A stretch of DNA of 50,568 nt from JBCCCJ01 sp039029315 (GTDB taxonomy: Bacteria; Bacteroidota; Bacteroidia; J057). A model generated the notes under the pieces. The model was not told the DNA's origin, searched no databases, and saw nothing but the letters and a program-made list of their open reading frames with translations. A program made the position numbers and the translations under genes. Positions within the stretch are counted from its first letter, which is position 1, and each line of letters opens with the position of its first letter. This document shows positions 1 through 7,287 of the stretch, one piece after another. The stretch is from the NCBI GenBank assembly GCA_039029315.1, contig JBCCGK010000088.1:1-50568 (forward strand), read 5' to 3'.

Positions 1-133
1 AATGAACTTCGCTGTTTTTAGGTGATGTTGATTAATTCTCATTGAAAATTTATTCACAACTGTACACTTTTTATTTTCCTTTGTTTTTAGATTTCTTTGC
101 AACTTTTTGGCGGCAAAAAGTTGCGTAAAAACC

Positions 134-157
134 GCCAATCGGATGGTCCGGTGCGCT
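134..157. repeat. 24-bp inserted block, first occurrence
   Basis: Relative to the right copy of the flanking repeat, exactly 24 bp are extra here, directly before a GCC. The core reads ATCGGATGGTCCGGTGC. The same block with one C-to-T change and a different first base recurs at 198-221, again before GCC. Confidence 0.8.
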
Positions 158-197
158 GCCAAAATTCTAAGCCCAACTCACAAATCCACCCCAGTTT

Positions 198-221
198 ACC
201 AATCGGATGGTCTGGTGCGCT
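198..221. repeat. 24-bp inserted block, second occurrence
   Basis: This is a second 24-bp block absent from the right repeat copy, with core ATCGGATGGTCTGGTGC, sitting directly before GCC. A related core is found on the minus strand at 39358-39374 in the loop of a hairpin. Confidence 0.8.
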
Positions 222-308
222 GCCGAATTTTGGGGGCCAGCTCGCCTAAACTGATAAAAGTGTATGAAAGAAATTTGAATTCCCATTTTGGCCAAAGTCA
301 AACTTAGA

Positions 309-650
309 CTACACATTCAAGCAAGAAATCCTCATCTCCTCCTGTTGGGATTACTGATATGCTTGGCTCTTCCCATCCAAAATATTGCAAAAAAGAGTGA
401 TTTCTCTTGCACTTTGGCCGATTCTGCCAAAGTGTCTTGACAAAAATCCATGGAATTCTGCCAAACGGTACCTGACTAACACATAGATTTTACGTTGTAT
501 TCTACGGTCTAGCTAGTGGCAATTGTATACAATACGGTTTTCCTTTTTACTCCATATTTATCTTCCAATCATATTACTTTCAGCGATATTTAATTCTATG
601 AGAATAAAAAAACAAACAAAAAGTTTGGTAGTTTAATCACTTCAGTATAA
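309..650. other. Intergenic stretch without a gene
   Basis: No credible coding frame is visible. The one notable element is a perfect 12-bp palindrome, ATTGTATACAAT, at 522-533. This resembles operators of FCD-type GntR regulators, but a chance A/T-rich palindrome is possible. Two short near-repeats containing ATTCTGCCAAA also occur around 421-470. Confidence 0.5.
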
Positions 651-694
651 ATTGGTGAACCAATAATTGGTCCACCAATTATTGGTCCACCAAT
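651..694 (+). promoter_or_regulatory. Three tandem GntR-type operator palindromes
   Basis: Three 14-bp palindromes of the form ATTGGTnnACCAAT lie at 651-664, 666-679 and 681-694, exactly 15 bp apart. The last ends five bases before the ATG at 700. Two sites of the same form precede the intact gntR gene (12677-12712). TTGGTnnACCAA matches the operator style of the FadR/UxuR branch of GntR regulators, so these are probably binding sites of the locus regulator. The inference rests on symmetry, repetition and position; no binding data are available. Confidence 0.75.
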
Positions 695-699
695 TTACT

Positions 700-861
700 A
701 TGACTTCCACAACACCCAACAGTATTACTTCTATCCTGAAAGAGATCAGTCTCAAGAACCCTTCAGATAAGATCATTCAGCAAATAAGAGAACGTATTCC
801 CTCCGGTCAGTTGAATCCAGGAGAAGAGATGGAAATTCTGAGGCGGCGGGTAAACGCATAA
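700..861 (+). pseudogene. Truncated gntR copy (N-terminal stub)
   Basis: This 53-codon frame matches the start of the GntR regulator at 12724-13449: both share the xxEIxLxxPSDKIIxQIRxxIxSGQLxPG pattern of the first winged-helix segment. Similarity then stops and the frame ends soon after, before the recognition helix and the whole FCD ligand domain. It therefore cannot make a working regulator. It looks like a partial duplication that carried the operator region with it. The ATG at 700 is chosen by analogy to the intact gene; the frame is open further upstream only through a TTG inside the operators. The stub could still act as a short leader peptide ahead of the PKD lipoprotein gene. Confidence 0.75.
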
Positions 862-981
862 AAGAGCATGGAGGTAGTACGTTTCGCATGCAGTTCGGAT
901 GTTAACATCCTATACAAAGCCTCAAAAAATAACCGTAACAACTAATCATATTCTTAAATAATTAGAAAAATACTACTCAAA

Positions 982-2037
982 ATGAAAAATGTATCAACGA
1001 AAGTAAATAGGAATGTCATTCTCATGATGTCCTTGTTTTTGGCCCTTGGGGTGGTTAGCTCTTGTAAGGAAGATCCTGTAGTACCTGATCCTGATCCTTC
1101 TACCGTTGTTGCAGATTTTTCAGCGCAGGTTGATGCTGAAAATTCTTTGACATATAGTTTCACAAATAACTCTGTTGTAAATGGAATCACTGATAGGACG
1201 TTCGATTCTTCCTGGGACTTTGGTGGAGACGGGACTTCTACAGAAGAGAATCCTTCTCACACCTTTTCCGATGAGGGTACTTACGAAGTAACATTGACTG
1301 TAACTGCTTCCGATGGTGTAAAAGGTACAGCAACCGAGACGATTGAGGTTACAGCGCCTAAGAACAGGTATGCGCGCATTACCGACACAAGAGATGACGA
1401 TACAGGTGAGCTTAGATTAGCCGTTGATTCTATTCAAACCGGCCGGGTGACTTTTAATTACAGAGTGGCTGCAGGTCCAGTAGATATGGATATTAAGGAT
1501 GGTTTTATCAACGTTACAGGTACTTCAACGAGTGGTAAAAACTCTATTGTAGAAGTAAGATTAAAAGACAACGCACCTCATGAATTCCGTGAAGGGGCTT
1601 CCGATGCGACTATTGCTGCTGCCAATTTCCCAGAGGGAGTGGCTGACGAATGGGTGGCTGTTGAGGTAAGTTGGTCTGCTGATGGGGCCAATACCCCAAC
1701 CTACACTGTGGCGATAGGTGGTCAGACGATAATCACTGATGCACAGAGCACGACCAGAGACCCTAACGATTCTACTATGGTTGCTGAACATTTAGCAACG
1801 ACGATCAATGGTGCTCATAATTTCCAGTGGAAATACAATTCAAATTCATCCACCAATGATGGGTTTTATGACGTTGATGATATCGTAGTTTATTCTTCGG
1901 ATTCAGGATCTGAAACAATGGTTTTCAGTGATGACTTCCAGGGAAGAGTAGCAGGTGAGGATTTACACCCTGATGTTAACACTGAGTCTCCTTACCATAC
2001 AAATAGTTCAGAAGCTACAGTAGGCGAAGATGAATAA
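982..2037 (+). CDS. PKD-domain surface lipoprotein, putative alginate-binding
   Basis: This 351-residue protein begins with a signal peptide ending in a lipobox (VVSSC, Cys28). The residues after it, K-E-D, resemble the acidic export signal that sends Bacteroidota lipoproteins to the cell surface. Residues ~45-130 form a PKD domain (WDFGGDGT, then NPSHTFSDEGTYEVTLTV). The remaining ~220 residues look like a beta-rich domain, seen around residues 130-310, with no catalytic motif that I recognise. It lies directly before susC1, where surface glycan-binding proteins of polysaccharide loci usually sit, and PKD lipoproteins occur in other marine alginate loci. A role in holding alginate at the surface is inferred. 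A terminator-like hairpin follows it, so it may be made in excess over susC1. Confidence 0.75.
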   Translation: MKNVSTKVNRNVILMMSLFLALGVVSSCKEDPVVPDPDPSTVVADFSAQVDAENSLTYSFTNNSVVNGITDRTFDSSWDFGGDGTSTEENPSHTFSDEGTYEVTLTVTASDGVKGTATETIEVTAPKNRYARITDTRDDDTGELRLAVDSIQTGRVTFNYRVAAGPVDMDIKDGFINVTGTSTSGKNSIVEVRLKDNAPHEFREGASDATIAAANFPEGVADEWVAVEVSWSADGANTPTYTVAIGGQTIITDAQSTTRDPNDSTMVAEHLATTINGAHNFQWKYNSNSSTNDGFYDVDDIVVYSSDSGSETMVFSDDFQGRVAGEDLHPDVNTESPYHTNSSEATVGEDE

Positions 2038-2091
2038 GCTTCTCTTATCCTATTGAGATATATGAATATGGAACATACATGTCCATAATCG

Positions 2092-2128
2092 AAAAGAGGA
2101 GTGTCTTTTAGGCGTTCCTCTTTTTTTT
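2092..2128 (+). terminator. Rho-independent terminator after the PKD lipoprotein
   Basis: Arms AAGAGGA and TCCTCTT enclose a ~13-base loop, and the 3' arm runs straight into a tract of T residues. It would end or attenuate transcription between the lipoprotein gene and susC1. Confidence 0.75.
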
Positions 2129-2225
2129 AAGAAATTAAATAAGATTGTGTCAATGAGGGAGCATGTTAAAAAGGATAACATTGATTGGACATCATTCGAA
2201 TCGATTGTTTTATAAACGACTATAA

Positions 2226-5200
2226 ATGAATAATCTACTAGAAAATTTTATTGTACCTGCCAGGAAGGTGATAGGACTCTTTGTTCTATTCATTTGCTTG
2301 GGAACCATAAGTGCACATGCACAAGAGGTCATCAAGGGTAAAATCACCAATGAAAATGGTGAAGCGTTAATTGGCGTCACAGTTACTGTTCAGGGAACTA
2401 CTATGGGTACTACTACCGATAACGATGGTAATTTTAGTATAGAAGCTTCCTCCGACGCCGTGCTGAATATTTCATATGTAGGGTATGAAGTGCAAAGCAT
2501 TCCTGTGAATGGACAAACCAGCCTTACGATCAGCTTAGCAGTAGAGGCAAAAGAATTGGACGAAGTTGTCGTCATCGGCTATGGAACTGTTCAAAAGAGT
2601 GATGTTACAGGAAGTGTGTCTTCTGTAAAGTCTGAAGACATACAAGCGTTCCCATTATTGAATGCTGGCCAGGCACTTCAAGGTCGCGCGGCTGGCGTGG
2701 TGGTTCAAACACAGAATGGGGGTGAGCCTGGTGCGGATATTTCTATTCGGGTTCGTGGGAGTTCATCACTGAATGCGAGCAGTGACCCACTTGTGGTGGT
2801 CGATGGGTTTGTTGGAGCGGCTTTTCCTCAACAAAATGACATTGAGTCTATAGAAATATTGAAAGATGCTTCTGCCACCGCAATCTATGGATCAAGAGGA
2901 TCTGGTGGCGTCATCCTGGTAACGACTAAGAAAGGGAAGACTGGAAAACCGACCTTAGAGTTTAATTCTAGTTTTTCTTCTCAGCAAACAACAAATAGAT
3001 TGGACTTGCTAGATGCAAATGGATTTGCTCAATATCAAAACATGATCCGTGCGAATGCAGGAGATACTCCTTACGCTCAGGGAAGCGAAAATACAGACTG
3101 GCAAGACGAGATTTATAGAACTGGACATACTCAAAACTACCAGTTGTCAGTTTCTGGAGGGAGTGACAATGTCAACTACTATCTATCCGGCACTTTTTTT
3201 AACCAAGAAGGAATCGTAGTTAATTCTGACTTCGAAAAGATTCAGTTTTTAGCAAATGTAGATGCAACAATCGGGAATAGATTGACAATTGGCATGAACA
3301 GTGTTGCGAGTCGAAGTGAGCAAAACGGTGTGTCAACTCAATCGACGGGAAGAGATGCGATTGGTTCTGTGAACGGAGGAGGAGATGATGTGGTCGCTTT
3401 GGCTTTTAGATTTGCACCGGATGTTGGAAGGTTTAATGAGGCAGGAAATTTCTCTCAAAATACGGTAGGAGATGATATAGAGAATCCATGGGCTGTGGCA
3501 ACTAAGATCAGGAACGAAACCAAAACAGATAATTCAAGAACGAATATGTATGCTGATTTGGAAATCTTGAAAGGTCTGAATTTCAAAACGACATTGGGGT
3601 ACAGAACGCAAAACAGCACGGAAGGATATTTTAAGCCACAGACCTTTCTGCTCTCAGCTGGTGGCGCATTTTTAGAATCTGTAAAAAGAACACGCTTGCT
3701 GAATGAAAATTACCTCACCTATACCACATCTATTGGGCCAGGGAATGTAACCCTCACAGCAGGTCATTCTTATCAAAAAAATACGACTGAAGGGCTTGAA
3801 GCCGGTGCAAGAGACTTATTGACCGATGTGTTTTCCTGGTATAACCTGGAAGCCGGTCAGATTGATCAACGCACCGTTGATTCACGTTTCTCTGAATCTG
3901 AAATAGAGTCGATCTTTGGGCGCCTGAATGTTGACTGGGCAAACAAATACTTGCTTACCGCTACCGTTCGTAGGGATGGTGCATCAAACTTTGCAGCAAA
4001 TAACAAATATGCAGTTTTCCCTTCTGTTGCAGTTGGATGGAAGATGTCAAACGAGAACTTTTTACTCAATAACCCCACCCTATCTACCCTCAAACTAAGA
4101 GCCAGTTATGGGCTGACGGGTAATCAAGCTATCGGGCCTTATGAATCGCTTGCTACCTTTAGAGTTCAGCCTCCTTCCGTGGTTGGTGGGGCTTTTGGGG
4201 TAGAGCTAGCTCGTGAAGCAAACCCGGATTTGAAGTGGGAAACCTCCATACAGACAAATATCGGCGTGGATGTTGGCTTATTCAAAGATAGAATCACGTT
4301 GAGCGCAGACTTTTACAACATCGACACGGAAGACCTGTTAGCGATCGATAGAGCGTCAAGCTTTTACTTAGGCACAACTGATTTAGATGTGCTAAGAAAT
4401 GTTGGTTCTATTAATAATAATGGCCTTGAGCTTTCCTTAACTTCAACCAACATCAATCGTGGTGATTTTCGATGGACTACGAATCTTAATTTTGCCAGAA
4501 ACAGAAATCAAGTAGTAGAGTTATCCGGGGGAGCAGAAATTATCGGTAGCGGTGCTCCTGGTTATTTTTCTGGTGCGACTACCTATATTTTGCGCGAAGG
4601 GGAGGCCCTTGGTCTATTTTGGGGCTTAGCATATCAAGGGGTATATCAGGGGGGCGATATTCCTGCAGGTACAGCCTTGAAAGGGGTATCTTTTGATGGA
4701 AATGGCAACCCAATACCAGGAGAACCATTGTTTGCTGAAGTCGCAGATGAAGATGGCAACTTTGACGGTCTGATTGATGACAATGACAGACAGATTATCG
4801 GTGACCCAAATCCTGATTTCACCTTTGGTGCTTCTAATACCTTTACCTACAAAAATTTTGACCTAAATATCTTTTTTCAAGGAGCAGTAGGAGGAGATAT
4901 TTTTAACCTGACAGCTGTTCAATTATATAATGGTGACAGCAATGGCTTAACAGATGTGTTAAATTCCTGGACACCAGAGAACACTGATACGGATATCCCT
5001 CGGGCAGTCATCAGGGGAAGAGAGCGTTCCTCTCGTTTTGTAGAAGACGGAAGTTATCTACGACTTAAGAATGTCGCCTTAGGGTATCGCTTACCTACTA
5101 ACATATTGCAAAAAGTGAGATTCAGTTCTGCCAAGCTGTCTGTTAGTGCTCAAAACATACTGACGTTCACGAATTACTCTGGATTGGATCCTGAGGTGAG

Positions 5201-5315
5201 TTACTTTGGTAGTGGAGGGGAAAACAGAGGAGATGATAATATCATTGTAGGACATGACTTTGGTAATTATCCTAATCTAAGATCAATTACTGTTGGTCTC
5301 AATTTATCATTCTAG
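2226..5315 (+). CDS. SusC-like TonB-dependent outer membrane transporter 1
   Basis: This 1029-residue protein forms the outer membrane channel of a SusCD glycan importer. After a signal peptide (cleavage near AHAQ) comes a carboxypeptidase-regulatory-like domain (about residues 37-110, GKITNENGEALIGVTVTV). Next is the SusC-type TonB box region (DEVVVIGYGT) and a plug domain (about 125-235, including DPLVVVDG and ASATAIYGSRGSGGVILVTTKKGK). The rest is a long beta-barrel ending in Phe. Its length and signatures are normal for the family. The gene for its SusD partner starts ~210 bp downstream. Alginate oligosaccharides are the likely cargo because lyases surround the pair; the substrate is inferred from context only. 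Confidence 0.93.
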   Translation: MNNLLENFIVPARKVIGLFVLFICLGTISAHAQEVIKGKITNENGEALIGVTVTVQGTTMGTTTDNDGNFSIEASSDAVLNISYVGYEVQSIPVNGQTSLTISLAVEAKELDEVVVIGYGTVQKSDVTGSVSSVKSEDIQAFPLLNAGQALQGRAAGVVVQTQNGGEPGADISIRVRGSSSLNASSDPLVVVDGFVGAAFPQQNDIESIEILKDASATAIYGSRGSGGVILVTTKKGKTGKPTLEFNSSFSSQQTTNRLDLLDANGFAQYQNMIRANAGDTPYAQGSENTDWQDEIYRTGHTQNYQLSVSGGSDNVNYYLSGTFFNQEGIVVNSDFEKIQFLANVDATIGNRLTIGMNSVASRSEQNGVSTQSTGRDAIGSVNGGGDDVVALAFRFAPDVGRFNEAGNFSQNTVGDDIENPWAVATKIRNETKTDNSRTNMYADLEILKGLNFKTTLGYRTQNSTEGYFKPQTFLLSAGGAFLESVKRTRLLNENYLTYTTSIGPGNVTLTAGHSYQKNTTEGLEAGARDLLTDVFSWYNLEAGQIDQRTVDSRFSESEIESIFGRLNVDWANKYLLTATVRRDGASNFAANNKYAVFPSVAVGWKMSNENFLLNNPTLSTLKLRASYGLTGNQAIGPYESLATFRVQPPSVVGGAFGVELAREANPDLKWETSIQTNIGVDVGLFKDRITLSADFYNIDTEDLLAIDRASSFYLGTTDLDVLRNVGSINNNGLELSLTSTNINRGDFRWTTNLNFARNRNQVVELSGGAEIIGSGAPGYFSGATTYILREGEALGLFWGLAYQGVYQGGDIPAGTALKGVSFDGNGNPIPGEPLFAEVADEDGNFDGLIDDNDRQIIGDPNPDFTFGASNTFTYKNFDLNIFFQGAVGGDIFNLTAVQLYNGDSNGLTDVLNSWTPENTDTDIPRAVIRGRERSSRFVEDGSYLRLKNVALGYRLPTNILQKVRFSSAKLSVSAQNILTFTNYSGLDPEVSYFGSGGENRGDDNIIVGHDFGNYPNLRSITVGLNLSF

Positions 5316-5524
5316 GTACTCTGTAACAATAATTTTTTATGATACTTTCGAGAATCCCTTCGCACTGGCCCATCCCCTCCCAAGGGGATTTCCCGCAAGG
5401 CCTTTTCTAATGAAAAGCAGGAAGATTCTCGCCTGTCCCACCTCTTGAGGGGGGTCATAAAGAAGCATGAGAAACTTATGTTACACTATTCTAAGTAACA
5501 CTCAAACAATAAAATTTTCTCAAA

Positions 5525-7075
5525 ATGAACATATATAAAATTTTATTTGCGTTCATATTTACCCTATCAATTGTGGGATGCTCGGATTTAGGAGAGGATG
5601 CCTTAAGTCAATTGGAGCCGCATGAGCGATCTGTAGATTTGGAAATCGTCGAAACGACAGTTGCAGGTGCTTATGGTCATTTGGATGCCAGAGCATTTAT
5701 GTCTAGAGCATTGGGCCTAACAGTGATGTTGCGATCAGATATGGTAGATATAGGAAATCCTTCTACCAATCCTGAAAGAGTTGAACACGATCAATTTACG
5801 GTTTCAGCTAGTAATCCGCTGATTCTAAATATATCCAATCCTGAAAGAAGTTTCTGGCCTCGTCTTTATCAGGTGGTAAGAGGTGCCAATGAGACCCTTC
5901 GGGAACTTGAGGTTCTGGAAGAACAAGCGCCTGGGGTGGAGGAAGAGATAGCAGCTCGAGCACGATTCATCAGAGCATTTGCATATTACCATCTGGTGAG
6001 ACTGTTTGGAGATGTTCCATATTTGAATGAGACCACTACAACCGCAGAAGCATCCATAGCACCAAGAACGTCCGCTGATGCTATATACGAAAGCATCATT
6101 GCCGATTTGGAATTTGCCAAGGAGTGGTTATTCGACTCACGAGATAATAGAGCTATTCCTGCTAAAGCAGCCGCTAGTGCTTACCTTGCGAGTGTGTATC
6201 TCACCAGAGGAGAGTATCAATTGGCCTACAATGAAGCGACTGACATCATCTCCAAAGCAGGAATATATGACCTGGCCTTGGAGCCGGATTATCGCAATAT
6301 CTTTCATGCAGTGAATACCGATTTTTCCTTAGAACCCATTTTTGTCATAGACTTCGTTGGAACCAATATTAATGATGAATCTAGGGATTATCTAGCCGCC
6401 TTTACGGGTTTCTTTGGTCAAGGAACCTATTACCCTTCAGGTGGATGGTCTGTGATGGTACCCGCTCAAGCAGTATATGATAGCTGGGATGATGGAGACT
6501 ACAGGAAGGAAGTCTGTTTTGATAATGAGGCAGTTGATAACAATGGCAATGTCATTCCTTTTGCTGATTTTTCTAGCTTAGACGGTCGAAATGCGAATCG
6601 GCCACATATTTCTAAGTACACAGCCATGGCGGGTGATTTGCCACAAGCCAATACCAGCGGACGAGATTCGCATTCCAATTATCAATTGATGCGGTATGCT
6701 GAAGTACTGTTAATTGCTGCTGAGGCTGCTGCTGAACTGGGTAATACGTCAGAAGCTGCTGAATATGTGAATATGATTCGGGAAAGAGCTAGAAATGGTG
6801 ATGGGACAGGCGCTCCAAGTGCAATGCCTGCGGATATTTCATCAGCTACTGTGGAAGATGTACTAGAGGAAAGAAGATTAGAGCTTGCCTTTGAGCAGAA
6901 AAGATGGTACGACATCGTCAGAAGAAGAATGGGAAATGAGGTGTTCGGCCCCAATGGTTTTGAAACTGAGCTCCAAGGCACACAAAACTTTGATCCATCC
7001 AGGGATTACTTACTACCCATTCCACCATTAGAAATTGCAAACAATCCTAATTTGACCCAAAATCCTGGGTACTAG
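5525..7075 (+). CDS. SusD-like glycan-binding lipoprotein 1
   Basis: This 516-residue SusD/RagB family lipoprotein has its lipobox at VGC (Cys19), followed by Ser-Asp. The N-terminal TPR-like helices include the family pattern RAFAYYHLVRLFGDVPYL (about residues 150-170). The C-terminal part has the usual EERRLELAFEQKRWYDIVRR helix and ends in an LLPIPxxEIxxNPNLTQNPGY tail. It caps the SusC1 channel and presents oligosaccharides to it. The 209-bp gap before it contains an inverted repeat (CGAGAATC at 5349-5356 with GATTCTCG at 5424-5431). This could tune the lower expression of susD relative to susC, though I cannot show that. Confidence 0.93.
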   Translation: MNIYKILFAFIFTLSIVGCSDLGEDALSQLEPHERSVDLEIVETTVAGAYGHLDARAFMSRALGLTVMLRSDMVDIGNPSTNPERVEHDQFTVSASNPLILNISNPERSFWPRLYQVVRGANETLRELEVLEEQAPGVEEEIAARARFIRAFAYYHLVRLFGDVPYLNETTTTAEASIAPRTSADAIYESIIADLEFAKEWLFDSRDNRAIPAKAAASAYLASVYLTRGEYQLAYNEATDIISKAGIYDLALEPDYRNIFHAVNTDFSLEPIFVIDFVGTNINDESRDYLAAFTGFFGQGTYYPSGGWSVMVPAQAVYDSWDDGDYRKEVCFDNEAVDNNGNVIPFADFSSLDGRNANRPHISKYTAMAGDLPQANTSGRDSHSNYQLMRYAEVLLIAAEAAAELGNTSEAAEYVNMIRERARNGDGTGAPSAMPADISSATVEDVLEERRLELAFEQKRWYDIVRRRMGNEVFGPNGFETELQGTQNFDPSRDYLLPIPPLEIANNPNLTQNPGY

Positions 7076-7100
7076 TTGGGGGATTCATACTCAGCGTTAA

Positions 7101-7266
7101 TAAGTAGGTAGGTGGACATATTTACCTTTGAAAATCATGTTCCACCCTCTCGCTCTCCCGCCAGCGGGAGACATCAGCCCACAGATCCCGCAATCGTAGA
7201 TTGTCCCCTTTTGAGGGGGTTGGGGGAGGAAAGAAGTCTTTCAATGTCATTGTGTCCATCTACTTA
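7101..7266. repeat. Inverted-repeat-ended intergenic element, copy 1
   Basis: About 165 bp. The ends are imperfect inverted repeats (TAAGTAGGTAGGTGGACA at the left; reverse complement of the right end TAAGTAGATGGACA). The interior contains the hairpin CTCCCGCCAGCGGGAG. A diverged copy in the same orientation lies at 12308-12458, so the two copies flank the PL7-PL6 gene pair. No transposase is present; it resembles a decayed small mobile element. Confidence 0.65.
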
Positions 7267-7287
7267 GATATTTCAAAAAATTTAATT

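Larger units (their letters stand above)
1..308. repeat. Non-coding direct repeat, left copy
   Basis: This stretch is nearly identical to 34275-34534 in the same orientation and may extend left beyond the window. It contains a short hairpin at 99-124 (arms GCAACTTTTT / AAAAAGTTGC). It differs from the right copy mainly by two extra 24-bp blocks at 134-157 and 198-221. A 66-codon open frame across it has no recognisable product and is disrupted in the other copy, so I treat the region as non-coding. The two copies bracket the alginate locus. Confidence 0.85.

Noticed and set aside
107..307. 66-codon open frame over the left flanking repeat
   Set aside because: It spans the hairpin and the two inserted 24-bp blocks, is not preserved in the right copy, and the product resembles nothing known.
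7201..7287. N-terminal extension of the PL7 enzyme
   Set aside because: The codons lie in the repeat element, and the signal peptide begins at the ATG at 7288.
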